64,000 nucleotides of DNA, from NCBI RefSeq assembly GCF_017353255.1, contig NZ_JAFMYU010000004.1:307376-371375 (forward strand). The letters are read 5' to 3'. The first letter of the stretch is position 1. Every line of letters starts with the position of its first letter. This document shows positions 7,048-17,425 of the stretch, one piece after another. The notes beneath the pieces were generated by a model. The model was given only the letters and a program-made list of their open reading frames with translations. It was not told the origin of the DNA and did not search any database. This DNA is from Fibrella aquatilis (GTDB taxonomy: Bacteria > Bacteroidota > Bacteroidia > Cytophagales > Spirosomataceae). The translations under genes were made by a program, and so were the position numbers.

Positions 7048-9471
7048 ATGCTCCAATCCTACCTTAAAATAGCCCTCCGCACGCTTTGGAAGCACCGCAC
7101 CCACACGCTCATCAACGTGGTTGGGCTGGCAGTGGCATCGGCGGCTTGTCTGCTGCTGTTTCTGACGGCCTCCTTCCACCTTTCCTATGACCGGTTTCAT
7201 ACCAAAGCAGACCGCATTTTTCGACCCTATTTTTTGTCGAATGACCGGGCGGGCAATGAGGGCCTTAGCGGCAGTATGCCATACCCGATGCTACCTGCCC
7301 TAAAAGCTGAATTACCCGAAATCGTGGGGGCTTCGCTTATCCGGTGGAGCAGCGGCGGGGTTCGCTATGGCGACAAGTCGTTTAGCAAGATGATCCGCAC
7401 CTGCGACCCGGATTTCCTGACCATGTTTACCTTTCCGATGCTGAAAGGCAACCCCAAAACGGCCTTGAACGACCTGGGCAATATTGTTATTAGCGAGAAC
7501 ATGGCGAAAGACGTGTTCGGCAAAACAGACCCAATGGGTAAGTCGCTGTTGCTGAACCAAAACGGCACCTGGAAGAACTTCGTGGTAACGGGCCTTATCG
7601 CCGATTTTCCCGACAATTCGACCGAACAATACGATGCCTTTATCCGAACCGAAAACATAGTCGAATACGGGCAATACAAAGCCGACTGGAGCCACAGCGA
7701 CAGTGGTATGTATGTTGAATTGGCACCAACGGCTGACCGTGGGGCTGTTGAAAAAAAGCTGAGCCTGTTTGTGCAGAAATATATGGCTGGCACTATCAAG
7801 CAGCAACGGGAGAATGGCTACCCAAAAAATACCCGTGGCGAGTATGTCAGTCTCCTACTGGAACCCTTACCCGACGTGCATTTCGACACCGTGATGACGG
7901 GCGGGCAGGGCACTAGTAAAACCTATGTCTACGCCCTGCTCATCATCGGGCTGTTTATTCTGGCTATTGCCTGCATCAACTTCATCAACCTCACCATTGC
8001 GCAGTCGGTAACGCGGTCGCGGGAGGTGGGCGTGCGGAAGTCGCTGGGGGCCGGGCAGGGGCAACTGATGGGGCAGGTTTGGGGCGAAACGGGCCTGCTC
8101 TGCCTAGTGTCGCTGGCCTTAGGCCTGGGGCTTGCTTATGGCCTCATGCCTGAATTCAACAAGTTGTTGCAGGCAAAATTGTCACTGGCAAACTTCCTCA
8201 CCCCTAGTGCATTGCTGGCCATTCTGGGCGGTTTTGTGGTGGTGGTGCTGGCCGTGGGGGGTTACCCGTCGTGGGTGGTGGCACGGTTCAACGCCGTGGA
8301 GGTGCTGAAGGGTAAAATCCAACTCAACCGCCCCGGCTTACTGCGCAATGCACTGATTGTGACGCAGTTTACCATTGCTTGTTTGCTCACCGCCTGCACA
8401 CTAGTGATGGTGCAGCAATTGAGCTACCTCCGCGCAAAACCCATTGGACTCAACCAGGATCAGGTGGTCAGCATCCCCATCGGCAGTACCCTCGATGGCC
8501 AAACTGCTCTGCGCCAGCTCCGCAACCAACTCGCCGACAAGCCCGGTATCGTGTCGGTATCGGGTACGGGCGTTAACATCGGGGCCGGGCTGGACGGCAG
8601 CAGTTCGCGCATGGTATACGGGTTTATGTACAATAAGCGCGAACTGATGTGCGACTGGCTGCGGGTAGATTTCGATTACCTAAAAACTATGCAGATCAAG
8701 CTGTTGCAGGGCCGCGATGTAAACCCCACTTTCAGTACCGACTCATCAACTGCCATATTGGTGTCACAGAGTTTTGCCAAACAAATGGGCGACAAAGACC
8801 CCGTCGGAAAGTTTATTCAGCCCGACTCGGCGGGGCGCAAATTTCAGGTGGTGGGTGTGGTAGCTGATTTTAACCTGTATTCGCTTCATCAGCAACCCAA
8901 ACCGATTGTGTTGCACCTCGACAAAAGATGGGCTTTGAGCTATATGCTGGTGCGGGTGATGCCCAAAAACCTAACTGGTGCCATGGAAACAGTGAAATTG
9001 GCCTGGAAAACCATTGCGCCAAAACAAGAATTCAACGGCTCATTTGTGAGTGAGAACACCGAGCGCTGGTACCGCAAAGAGCAGCGGCTGTCAACTATTT
9101 TCAGCACGGCGGCGGGCATTGCCATTTTGCTCTCGTGCATGGGTTTGTTTGCTGTAGCACTCATCAGCATCGAGCAGCGGACGAAGGAGATCGGGGTGCG
9201 TAAGGTGCTGGGAGCCAGTATCGGTAGCCTGGTGGCGTTGCTCAGCAAAGACTTCCTGCGGCTGGTAATTGTGGCCATTGTGCTCGCCACCCCGCTAGCC
9301 TGGTGGGCCATGACCAACTGGCTCGGCAACTTCGCTTACAAGATTACCATGCCGTGGTGGGTCTTCGCCCTCACCGGCGGCTTGGCCATAGTCATCGCTT
9401 TTGTCACCATCGCCTTCCAGAGCGTGCGGGCAGCGTTGATGAACCCCGTGAAGAGTCTGCGAAGCGAATAA
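7048..9471 (+). CDS. MacB/FtsX-type ABC permease 1
   Basis: The protein has 807 residues. The architecture, shared by all 15 permeases here, is two FtsX-like halves. A first membrane helix (about 20-42) is followed by a periplasmic MacB-type core domain and three helices (about 285-410). A second single helix (about 430-450), a second periplasmic domain and three C-terminal helices follow. The cytoplasmic coupling motifs are SREVGVRKSLGA near residue 325 and KEIGVRKVLGAS at 713, where the ATPase of such transporters docks. MacB/Lol-like permeases move substrates or lipoproteins from the periplasmic side by a mechanical stroke and need a separate or fused ATPase; none is present here. It follows the CxxC protein by 4 bases and precedes the next permease by 12. 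The substrate is unknown. Confidence 0.93.
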   Translation: MLQSYLKIALRTLWKHRTHTLINVVGLAVASAACLLLFLTASFHLSYDRFHTKADRIFRPYFLSNDRAGNEGLSGSMPYPMLPALKAELPEIVGASLIRWSSGGVRYGDKSFSKMIRTCDPDFLTMFTFPMLKGNPKTALNDLGNIVISENMAKDVFGKTDPMGKSLLLNQNGTWKNFVVTGLIADFPDNSTEQYDAFIRTENIVEYGQYKADWSHSDSGMYVELAPTADRGAVEKKLSLFVQKYMAGTIKQQRENGYPKNTRGEYVSLLLEPLPDVHFDTVMTGGQGTSKTYVYALLIIGLFILAIACINFINLTIAQSVTRSREVGVRKSLGAGQGQLMGQVWGETGLLCLVSLALGLGLAYGLMPEFNKLLQAKLSLANFLTPSALLAILGGFVVVVLAVGGYPSWVVARFNAVEVLKGKIQLNRPGLLRNALIVTQFTIACLLTACTLVMVQQLSYLRAKPIGLNQDQVVSIPIGSTLDGQTALRQLRNQLADKPGIVSVSGTGVNIGAGLDGSSSRMVYGFMYNKRELMCDWLRVDFDYLKTMQIKLLQGRDVNPTFSTDSSTAILVSQSFAKQMGDKDPVGKFIQPDSAGRKFQVVGVVADFNLYSLHQQPKPIVLHLDKRWALSYMLVRVMPKNLTGAMETVKLAWKTIAPKQEFNGSFVSENTERWYRKEQRLSTIFSTAAGIAILLSCMGLFAVALISIEQRTKEIGVRKVLGASIGSLVALLSKDFLRLVIVAIVLATPLAWWAMTNWLGNFAYKITMPWWVFALTGGLAIVIAFVTIAFQSVRAALMNPVKSLRSE

Positions 9472-9483
9472 ACAACCAACGGT

Positions 9484-11895
9484 ATGCTCTCAAACTATTT
9501 TAAGATCGCCTGGCGAAATCTGCGGAAACAGCCAGGCTTTACGCTTATCAACATAATTGGCCTGGCGGCTGGGTTGGTTAGTTTCGCTTTCATAGCGCTA
9601 TGGGTCAATGATGAACTAAGCTACGACCGTTTTAACCAGCATTATGGTCGTGTTGTACGGTTGCTCAGGCTCGAAACAGCCGAAACCAGCGGCTTGCCTT
9701 CGGCACAGACGGGGGCTATAACCGCCCAGGTATTTAAAGACAAGTTTGCGGAGATCGAGCATACCGTTCGACTCAGAAAACACGCCGAGGAAATTGTGCA
9801 CATGGGTCGCACGCAACGGCTGCAGCCCACTATTCTTCTGACGGAACCGTCGTTTTTCTCCGTCTTCAGCTACCGGCTGAGCAAAGGAAACCCCCAGACA
9901 GCGCTGCAACGACCATACACAATTGTCCTGACCGAGTCAACGGCACGACTTTATTTTGGCGATACTGATCCGATGGGGAAAGTGCTGACGATCAGCATGT
10001 ACGACAGTACGGGCCGGGGTGCTCAGTACACCGTAACGGGCGTTTGCCCCGATCCGCCCCGCAACGCGCATTTTACGTTTACCATGCTCGGCTCCATAGC
10101 CACCGCAGAAGCCGCCCACCCTGAGCTAATCGCCGCCGAGGGCTGGACCGAAACCAAGTTCTACACGTATTTCCTGCTCAGAGAGGGCGTTGATGCTGAA
10201 GCGTTTTCTGCCAAAGTAGCCCGGTTCCAGCCCGACGTATTGAACAGGTCAGCCAACGCGGAGCGGGTTGCGCAGCGGTTCATCACGCACCCACTGGCCG
10301 ACATCCACCTACGATCTGGGGCCGACAATGAACTGGCACCAACCGGCGATGTGAAGCAGGTCTATATTTTCGCGACCATTGGGCTGTTTATCCTGCTGCT
10401 GGCCGGTATCAACTACACTAATCTGGCAACGGCCCGTGCGGCAGACCGGGCCAGGGAAGTAGGCGTAAAAAAAGTAATGGGCGCAACGTTGCCGGAACTG
10501 ATGACGCAATACCTGACCGAGTCGGTGCTGCTAACGTTGGTCGGGCTGGTGCTTGCTGGCGGGCTGGCCTTTTTACTTCAACCCATCTTTACGGCGCTGA
10601 CCAACAAGCCTTTATCTGTGTTTTCATCGCCGCTTCTGCTGTTGTTTTTATTGGTCGTTGCCGTGGCGTTGGGCCTACTTTCCGGGTTATATCCCGCGTT
10701 GGTGTTGGCCTCCTTTAAGCCGATTCGCGTACTGAGCGGCACGTTCAAGATCAGCACGGCGGGTAATTGGTCGAGGCAATCATTGGTTGTGGTGCAGTTT
10801 GTGGTCAGTTTGCTGCTCATCATCAGCGTCCTTGTCATTCACGCGCAGATGGCGTTTGTGCAGCACAAAGACCTCGGCTACGCGAAAGATGCCCTGCTGT
10901 TTGTGCGCGTCAACGGTAGCGCCGATGTGATCAACGGATACGCAGCCTTCAGACATGACATTACGGGCAGTCCACGGGTAAACGGGGTTGCTACCTCAAA
11001 CTCGATGATCGTGAATGGGTTAGACATGGAGGATGCCCAAACCACCGATGCCCAGGGCAAGCCAATTACGATCAGGGCCGCCCGCCTTCAGATAGATACT
11101 GCGTATTTGAGCGTGTATGGGGTGAGGTTGCTGGCGGGTCAGGACGTCGGGAACACTACCGGGAGCGACAGGCAGCGTATTCTGCTGAACGAACAGGCCG
11201 TAAAGCAATGCGGTTGGCCCAATGCTTACGCTGCGCTTGGAAAGCCGTTCACCTTAGACGGGCGACCCGGAACCGTGGTGGGCGTGGTACGCGATTTTCA
11301 CTATAATTCATTGCAGCACGCGATTGAACCCCTGGCGATTACGCCCGACGCTGGTTATTTCTCCCGAATCTCAATCAGAGTCGATCCCCGGCAGATCAGC
11401 CAGAGTGTTGCTTTTCTGAAAGCGAAATGGGCGAGCCATTTCCCCGACGCGCTCTTCGATTACGGCTTTGTAGACAGCGCATTTGACGCGCAATACCAGT
11501 CCGAAACACGTTTTGCCACTGTCGTTAACTACTTCTCGCTGTTAGCCTTATTGATTGCCTGCCTGGGTCTATACGGCCTGATTGCCTACGCTACGGTGCA
11601 GCGGAGGAAAGAAATTGGTGTTCGTAAAGTACTGGGAGCCAGCGTCGCCAGCGTCGTTGGTTTGCTTTCCAAAGACTTCTTAAAACTGGTGCTCATCGCC
11701 ATCGTGCTGGCTAGTCCTGTTGCCTGGTACGCGATGAACCGCTGGCTGGAAAGCTTCGCCTACCGCATCACCATCGGCTGGTGGGTATTCGCCCTGGCGG
11801 GTCTACTGGCGGTGGGGGTGGCGCTGCTGACGGTGAGCTTCCAGGCCATCAAAGCCGCCCTGATGAACCCGGTGAAATCATTGCGCAGCGAGTAA
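9484..11895 (+). CDS. MacB/FtsX-type ABC permease 2
   Basis: The protein has 803 residues with the two-half layout. Its first coupling motif is AREVGVKKVMGA and its second, KEIGVRKVLGAS at about 709, is preceded by VQRR rather than the EQRT seen in most copies. The periplasmic parts differ strongly from permease 1, for example SAQTGAITAQVFKDKF near residue 75. The C-terminal 60 residues are nearly the family standard, ending NPVKSLRSE. The start ATG follows a short AACAACCAACGG spacer that is almost repeated before permease 4. It is followed after 18 bases by the DUF2807 protein gene, so it belongs to the operon from promoter 1. Confidence 0.93.
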   Translation: MLSNYFKIAWRNLRKQPGFTLINIIGLAAGLVSFAFIALWVNDELSYDRFNQHYGRVVRLLRLETAETSGLPSAQTGAITAQVFKDKFAEIEHTVRLRKHAEEIVHMGRTQRLQPTILLTEPSFFSVFSYRLSKGNPQTALQRPYTIVLTESTARLYFGDTDPMGKVLTISMYDSTGRGAQYTVTGVCPDPPRNAHFTFTMLGSIATAEAAHPELIAAEGWTETKFYTYFLLREGVDAEAFSAKVARFQPDVLNRSANAERVAQRFITHPLADIHLRSGADNELAPTGDVKQVYIFATIGLFILLLAGINYTNLATARAADRAREVGVKKVMGATLPELMTQYLTESVLLTLVGLVLAGGLAFLLQPIFTALTNKPLSVFSSPLLLLFLLVVAVALGLLSGLYPALVLASFKPIRVLSGTFKISTAGNWSRQSLVVVQFVVSLLLIISVLVIHAQMAFVQHKDLGYAKDALLFVRVNGSADVINGYAAFRHDITGSPRVNGVATSNSMIVNGLDMEDAQTTDAQGKPITIRAARLQIDTAYLSVYGVRLLAGQDVGNTTGSDRQRILLNEQAVKQCGWPNAYAALGKPFTLDGRPGTVVGVVRDFHYNSLQHAIEPLAITPDAGYFSRISIRVDPRQISQSVAFLKAKWASHFPDALFDYGFVDSAFDAQYQSETRFATVVNYFSLLALLIACLGLYGLIAYATVQRRKEIGVRKVLGASVASVVGLLSKDFLKLVLIAIVLASPVAWYAMNRWLESFAYRITIGWWVFALAGLLAVGVALLTVSFQAIKAALMNPVKSLRSE

Positions 11896-11913
11896 ACCAC
11901 AAACACTCTTTTT

Positions 11914-12552
11914 ATGAAAACGATCTTGCTCACTATCGCTTTGTTATCGTCAGCGACCCTTTATGCCCAACGGGCCAAATACGATTCTTCGCAGGAGTTA
12001 CGTGGTAGCGGGCGGCTTATACGGGAAACCAAATCGGTGGTATCCTTCACCAGGATTCAGACACAGCAGTTTCCAGCAAACACAACCGTTGAGGTCGGCG
12101 GCGATGAATCGTCGGTGGACATCAGCCTTGATGATAACCTGCGTCCGTTCCTGCAAATCGACGAGCAAAATGGCGTGCTGAAATTATCATTCGCCGAGCC
12201 ATCGGGCAAACCGTTCTGGATCAGCAAATCAACCATCAGTGTCACCATCCGAACGCCCCGGCTCATTGGGTTCAAACACGGGTCCAACAGCAACGTGGAC
12301 ATAAACGGCTTGAACGGTGAGCGCTTCGACTTAGCCAACCAGGCCAACGGGAACGTAACGCTGCGGGGAAAAGTCACGACGCTCAACGTGGTCAGTGCCG
12401 CCAACGGCGACGTGCAGGCGGACGACCTGATTGCGCAAACGGCCAACGTGGTATCGACGGCCAACGCCAATTTACGAATCAACGCACAGACCGTCAACGA
12501 GGTCAACTCCGGGAATGGTCAGGTTATCAACGTCGCCAAACGCGCCAAATAA
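11914..12552 (+). CDS. DUF2807 (GIN-domain) secreted protein
   Basis: The protein has 212 residues with signal peptide MKTILLTIALLSSATLYAQ. The mature part shows the DUF2807 pattern of Bacteroidota head/GIN-domain proteins. FTRIQTQQFPANTTVEVGG is followed by VTIRTPRLIGFKHGSNSNV and then by repeated short strands with N, A and G turns (ANQANGNVTLRGKVTTLNV, VSTANANLRI, NSGNGQVIN), suggesting a single-stranded beta-helix. It probably acts at the cell surface or in the periplasm; family members are often called putative adhesins without proof. It sits inside the permease operon, 18 bases after permease 2 and 9 bases before permease 3, so a functional link with those permeases is likely. Confidence 0.88.
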   Translation: MKTILLTIALLSSATLYAQRAKYDSSQELRGSGRLIRETKSVVSFTRIQTQQFPANTTVEVGGDESSVDISLDDNLRPFLQIDEQNGVLKLSFAEPSGKPFWISKSTISVTIRTPRLIGFKHGSNSNVDINGLNGERFDLANQANGNVTLRGKVTTLNVVSAANGDVQADDLIAQTANVVSTANANLRINAQTVNEVNSGNGQVINVAKRAK

Positions 12553-12561
12553 GCCTTCGTC

Positions 12562-15000
12562 ATGCTCACAAACTATCTTAAAATCGCCTGGCGGAACTTG
12601 CTTCGCAACAAAGCCTTTTCGGCCATCAACATCGTTGGGCTGGCCCTGGGCATGGCTACGTGCCTGCTAATTGGCCTGTTTGTTCTAGATGAGTTGAGCT
12701 ACGACCGCTTCCACGAAAAAGCCGACCGGATCGTTCGGGTTGTGCTGCGGGGAACCTTAAACGGCGAACAAGTTCGCGAAGCCAACGTGATGCCCCCTGT
12801 GGCCTACGCCTTGCAAAGTCGCTTTCCCGAAATTAACAGAACGACGCGCCTGCGAACTGCCGGGAAACCGCCCATTGCTTACGGCGATAAACTCTTTCGT
12901 ACGAATCAATTAGCCTTCGCCGATTCGACGCTGTTCCGGGTATTCACGCTGCCGTTGGTAAAAGGTGATGCCCGTACCGCGCTTGTAAGCCCCAATACGA
13001 TTGTTGTCAGCGAAAGCATGGCGCGTCAGTTTTTCGGTAGCGAAAACCCCATTGGCAAAGTGGTGCTTGTATTTGGGGACAAGGTAGCCTACACGGTCAC
13101 GGGCGTTATAGCCGACGTACCGGCGCATTCTCACTTTCGGTTTGATGCGTTCGCGTCAATGACGGGCGTAGCTGAGGCCAATCAGGATAACTGGTTACAA
13201 TCGGGCTTTTTTACGTACCTGTTGCTACCCGATGGCTACGATTACCGGCAGTTGGAAGACAAACTTCAGCCGATCATTGATGCCAACATGTTGCCGCCCC
13301 TAGAGAAAATGATGGGCACCACCAGTGCCGAATTTAAAAAGAAAGGCGGGCAGCTTGGCCTGTTTCTGCAACCCCTGACCGATATACACCTGCACTCAGA
13401 CCTAAAGCCTGAAACCGAGTTGGAGCCGGGCGGAGACATTCGCTATGTTTATCTGTTCGGTGCTATTGCGGTGTTCATGTTGTTGCTGGCCTGCATCAAC
13501 TTCATAAACCTCAGCACGGCCAGCTCAACGAAGCGGGCCAAAGAGGTAGGCATTCGCAAGGCGTTGGGATCAGAACGCGCTACGCTGATCGGGCAGTTTC
13601 TGATTGAGTCAAGCTTACTCACCACATTATCACTGGTGCTGGCGGTAGGGTTGGTGATCGTACTACTGCCCGCCTTCAACCGCCTGTCGGGTAAAGCACT
13701 TAGTTTGACATCAATAAATGGGTATGGACTATTGCCCGGTCTGCTCGGATTTGGATTGGTGGTAAGCATCCTGGCCGGAAGTTACCCGGCGTTTTCCCTG
13801 TCGTCGTTTCGCCCGATTGCGACCTTGAAAGGAGCCGTTGTAACGCCTGGCAACTGGCGTATTGGCCTGCGGGGTGGGCTGGTAGTTTTCCAGTTCTTCG
13901 TGTCGATTAGCTTACTCATCGGCACAACGGTTGTGTACCGGCAACTTCACTACATCCAGACCATGAAACTTGGCTACGACAAAGAACAGGTACTGGTGCT
14001 GGAACGAACCGGCGTACTGGGCCAAAATGAAGCGGTATGGCGGCAAAAACTGGCTCAGGATGCCCGTGTTGTCCATGCGAGCGTGTCAGGTTTTTTGCCA
14101 AACAACAAGCTGAACACGGGCATTATTGCCATGCACCCCACGCGGGAGAGTGCCCGGTTAACGCGCCTGTCTCTTTTCGGCATCGACCAGCACTATGTAC
14201 CCACGCTGGGCATGAAGGTGGTCGCCGGGCGAAACTTTTCGGCTACCTTTCCCAGTGATTCCTCGGCGGTGCTCATCAACGAAGCAACCGCCCGTCTTTT
14301 CAACTGGCGCGGGGATGCCGTTGGTCAAACACTCGTTTCTCCTGCCCTTCCCGGCTCCGGCAATCCCGATAAAACCTTCCGGGTGATTGGTGTGGTGCAG
14401 GACTTTCACTTCCGGTCGCTGCACGAGCCAGTTGCGCCCGCCGTGATGCTACTCGGCAACAACTCTGGGGGCATTCTCCTCAAAACCAGAACCAGCAACG
14501 TCGCGAACCTGCTGGCAGCTCTGAAAGACCAGTGGTCGGCGTTCAAAACGGATGCCCCGTTTACCTACTCCTTTTTGGACGAGAGTTATCAGGCTACGTA
14601 TCAGGCCGAACTAAAAACAGGGCAGATTCTCTCCCTGTTCGCCGGATTAACCATCTTCATCGCTTGTCTCGGTCTGTTCGGCCTCGCTACGTTCACCGCC
14701 GAGCAACGAACCAAAGAGATCGGCGTTCGGAAGGTGCTGGGGGCCAGCGTGACAAGCATCGTCGCTTTGCTTTCCAAGGATTTCCTCAAACTGGTACTCA
14801 TCGCCATTGTCATTGCCTCGCCCCTGGCCTGGTATGCCATGACCTGGTGGCTACAGGACTTTGCCTATCGTATCAACATCGAGTGGTGGGTATTTGTGCT
14901 GGCGGGGGCGCTGGCGGTGGGTATTGCCTTGCTGACTGTCTCATTTCAGAGCATCAAAGCCGCGTTGATGAATCCAGTGAAGAGTTTGAGAAGTGAATAA
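12562..15000 (+). CDS. MacB/FtsX-type ABC permease 3
   Basis: The protein has 812 residues. Its coupling motifs are AKEVGIRKALGS near 328 and KEIGVRKVLGAS at about 718. Along its full length it is closest to the permease at 21.8 kb. The two share KAFSAINIVGLA, CLLIGLFVLDELSYDRF, VMPPVA near residue 75, LPDGYDYRQLE near 225 and GVIADVP/GLIDRVP, so they are a duplicated pair now in different operons. The C-terminus WWLQDFAYRINIEWWVF is also shared with that copy. It lies 9 bases after the DUF2807 gene and 12 before permease 4, within the promoter 1 operon. Confidence 0.93.
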   Translation: MLTNYLKIAWRNLLRNKAFSAINIVGLALGMATCLLIGLFVLDELSYDRFHEKADRIVRVVLRGTLNGEQVREANVMPPVAYALQSRFPEINRTTRLRTAGKPPIAYGDKLFRTNQLAFADSTLFRVFTLPLVKGDARTALVSPNTIVVSESMARQFFGSENPIGKVVLVFGDKVAYTVTGVIADVPAHSHFRFDAFASMTGVAEANQDNWLQSGFFTYLLLPDGYDYRQLEDKLQPIIDANMLPPLEKMMGTTSAEFKKKGGQLGLFLQPLTDIHLHSDLKPETELEPGGDIRYVYLFGAIAVFMLLLACINFINLSTASSTKRAKEVGIRKALGSERATLIGQFLIESSLLTTLSLVLAVGLVIVLLPAFNRLSGKALSLTSINGYGLLPGLLGFGLVVSILAGSYPAFSLSSFRPIATLKGAVVTPGNWRIGLRGGLVVFQFFVSISLLIGTTVVYRQLHYIQTMKLGYDKEQVLVLERTGVLGQNEAVWRQKLAQDARVVHASVSGFLPNNKLNTGIIAMHPTRESARLTRLSLFGIDQHYVPTLGMKVVAGRNFSATFPSDSSAVLINEATARLFNWRGDAVGQTLVSPALPGSGNPDKTFRVIGVVQDFHFRSLHEPVAPAVMLLGNNSGGILLKTRTSNVANLLAALKDQWSAFKTDAPFTYSFLDESYQATYQAELKTGQILSLFAGLTIFIACLGLFGLATFTAEQRTKEIGVRKVLGASVTSIVALLSKDFLKLVLIAIVIASPLAWYAMTWWLQDFAYRINIEWWVFVLAGALAVGIALLTVSFQSIKAALMNPVKSLRSE

Positions 15001-15012
15001 ACAACTAACGTT

Positions 15013-17412
15013 ATGCTACGCAACTATCTCAAAATCGCCATGCGCAACTTGGTTCGCAACAAGGTTTATTCGGCCATTAACGTCATCGGTCTGGCGATTG
15101 GTATGGCCGTAGCGATATTGATCGGCCTGTGGATCTACGATGAGCTGTCGGTCAATACATACCATCAGCATTATAATCGTATTGCCCAGGTGATGCGAAA
15201 CCGGACGGTTAATGGGCAGGTCGATACCAAATCGAACGTACCTATCCCGCTGGCAACCAGTCTGCAAACTGACTACGGTGATGTGTTCAGCCATGTCGTG
15301 CTAGCATGGTGGACTACCAGGCATACACTTTCGTTCAAAAATCAGGTGTTCTCCAAAAGCGGCAAGTTCATGACACCGGGCGCACCCGATATGCTCTCGC
15401 TGAAGATGCTGAAGGGGAGCTTGGATGGATTGACAGAACCTGCCTCTATCTTGTTGTCAGCGTCAGTGGCCGAAGCATTGTTTGGTGAGGCAAACCCGCT
15501 GCACAAAACCATTACGATTGACAATACCATGACGGTCAGCGTGACGGGTGTGTATGAAGATATACCCACCGGAAACAGCTTAGCTGATGTGCTATTCATT
15601 GCGCCCTGGGACCTTTACGCCGCCTCGACCGGCTGGGTGAATGAGTCAAAGAATGACTGGACCCAAACCTCGTTCGAGATTTTCGTGCAACTCGCTCCGC
15701 AGGTTACGGCGGAACAGGCATCCGCTAAAATTAAGAACCTACTCGCGGGCAAAAGCGGCACCGATCCGGCCCTGAAGCCTGAACTCGTCGTGCATCCCAT
15801 GTCACGCTGGCATTTGTATTCCGATTGGGAAAACGGGGTCAATGCCGGCGGTCGGATTCAGTTTGTCTGGCTGTTCGGCATTATCGGCGGGTTTGTGCTG
15901 CTGCTGGCCTGCATCAACTTTATGAACCTCAGCACCGCCCGTTCCATTAAGCGGGCGAAGGAAGTCGGCATTCGGAAGGTGATCGGCTCACGGCGAAGCG
16001 AGTTGATTGCTCAGTTTTTTGGCGAGTCGCTGCTGGTTGTAGGGATAGCCTATGCCATCGCGCTGCTCTTCGTCATACTAACCCTTCCTATATTTAACCA
16101 GATGGCCGACAAGCAATTGGCTATTCCTTGGGAAAATCCCGTTTTCTGGTTGTTGGGGCTGGGTTTCGCTCTCCTAACGGGCCTTGTTGCCGGTAGCTAC
16201 CCTGCCCTTTACCTATCGTCGTTCCAACCGATTTCCGTGCTGAAAGGGACGTTACGGCTCGGAACAGGCAGCAGCACGGTCACACCCCGTCGGGTGTTAG
16301 TTGTGCTTCAATTTGCCGTGTCCATCACGCTGATTATCGGCACGCTGGTCGTTTACCGGCAGATTCAATACGCCAAAAGTCGGCCCATCGGGTACAGTCG
16401 GGAGGGGCTGATTTCCTTGCTGCTGAACGTACCCAACTATGAGCAGCACCGGGAGACGGTCAGAACGGAGTTGCTGAAAACGGGCGCGGTACTCGAAGTG
16501 GGCGAGTCGGCAAGTCCGCTGACCGAAGTTCGTTCGACCAACGGCGGATTCAGTTGGGCGGGCAAAAATCCGGCTCTTCAAACCAACTTCGCGACGATCA
16601 ACATCACGCACGAATTTGGCAAAACCGTTGGCTGGCAATTTAAACAGGGCCGTGATTTCTCCCGGCAGTTGGCCTCCGACTCGCTGGGGCTGGTTCTGAA
16701 CGAATCGGCGGTGGCGTTTATGGGGGTGCATGATGTGATTGGCCAAACCGTAACCTGGCAGGGTGCAGGCTTCAACGTCAGCTTTCACGTAATCGGGGTG
16801 ATCCGCGATATGGTCATGGATTCGCCCTATGAGCCGGTAAAACCGTCCGTCTTTTTCATCAGCCAGCAGCCCGGCAAGTTCCTGACCATGCGGCTCAACC
16901 CCCGCCAACGGGTCGACGCCTCGCTGAAGGCAATCGGGGCCGTGTTGAAAGAACATCTGCCCGAAGCCCCGTTCAACTACACCTTCGTTGATGATGAATA
17001 TGACGAGAAATTTCGGAGCGAAGAGCGCATCGGGCAACTGGCCAGCCTCTTTGCCGGACTGGCTATTTTCATTTCCTGCCTGGGCTTGTTTGGGATGGCT
17101 TCGTTCATAGCCGAGCAACGGACCAAAGAGATCGGTGTACGTAAAGTACTGGGAGCCAGCGTGGGCAGCATCATCACGTTGCTCAGCAAAGACTTTCTGA
17201 CGTTGGTGCTGATCGCTATTGTCATTGCTTCGCCCATTGCCTGGTACGCCATGACTCGCTGGCTACAGGATTATGCTTACAAGATCACCATCGAGTGGTG
17301 GGTATTTGCCTTAGCGGGTTTGCTGGCAGTGGGCATTGCCTTGTTGACTGTCTCATTTCAGAGCATCAAAGCCGCCCTGATGAACCCCGTCAAGAGCCTG
17401 CGGAGTGAATAA
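15013..17412 (+). CDS. MacB/FtsX-type ABC permease 4
   Basis: The protein has 799 residues. The coupling motifs are AKEVGIRKVIGS and KEIGVRKVLGAS (about 705). It forms a tandem pair with the next permease. Both have LWIYDELS/LWVWDELS, then GAPDMLSLKMLKG/GAPEMLTLTMLKG, ILLSASVAEALFG/ILLSASAATALFG, and LPMSRWHLY-type wording before the second helix group. The C-terminal 95 residues follow the family standard, unlike those of its tandem partner. Its stop region reads CGGAGTGAATAA, in which an out-of-frame GTG opens the reading frame of the next gene; the better start of that gene is 13 bases downstream. Confidence 0.93.
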   Translation: MLRNYLKIAMRNLVRNKVYSAINVIGLAIGMAVAILIGLWIYDELSVNTYHQHYNRIAQVMRNRTVNGQVDTKSNVPIPLATSLQTDYGDVFSHVVLAWWTTRHTLSFKNQVFSKSGKFMTPGAPDMLSLKMLKGSLDGLTEPASILLSASVAEALFGEANPLHKTITIDNTMTVSVTGVYEDIPTGNSLADVLFIAPWDLYAASTGWVNESKNDWTQTSFEIFVQLAPQVTAEQASAKIKNLLAGKSGTDPALKPELVVHPMSRWHLYSDWENGVNAGGRIQFVWLFGIIGGFVLLLACINFMNLSTARSIKRAKEVGIRKVIGSRRSELIAQFFGESLLVVGIAYAIALLFVILTLPIFNQMADKQLAIPWENPVFWLLGLGFALLTGLVAGSYPALYLSSFQPISVLKGTLRLGTGSSTVTPRRVLVVLQFAVSITLIIGTLVVYRQIQYAKSRPIGYSREGLISLLLNVPNYEQHRETVRTELLKTGAVLEVGESASPLTEVRSTNGGFSWAGKNPALQTNFATINITHEFGKTVGWQFKQGRDFSRQLASDSLGLVLNESAVAFMGVHDVIGQTVTWQGAGFNVSFHVIGVIRDMVMDSPYEPVKPSVFFISQQPGKFLTMRLNPRQRVDASLKAIGAVLKEHLPEAPFNYTFVDDEYDEKFRSEERIGQLASLFAGLAIFISCLGLFGMASFIAEQRTKEIGVRKVLGASVGSIITLLSKDFLTLVLIAIVIASPIAWYAMTRWLQDYAYKITIEWWVFALAGLLAVGIALLTVSFQSIKAALMNPVKSLRSE

Positions 17413-17425
17413 ACGCCTTAATATC

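Noticed and set aside
16297..17118. Long minus-strand frame inside permease 4
   Set aside because: It is a shadow of GC-rich coding DNA; no family pattern, and the plus-strand gene is clear.
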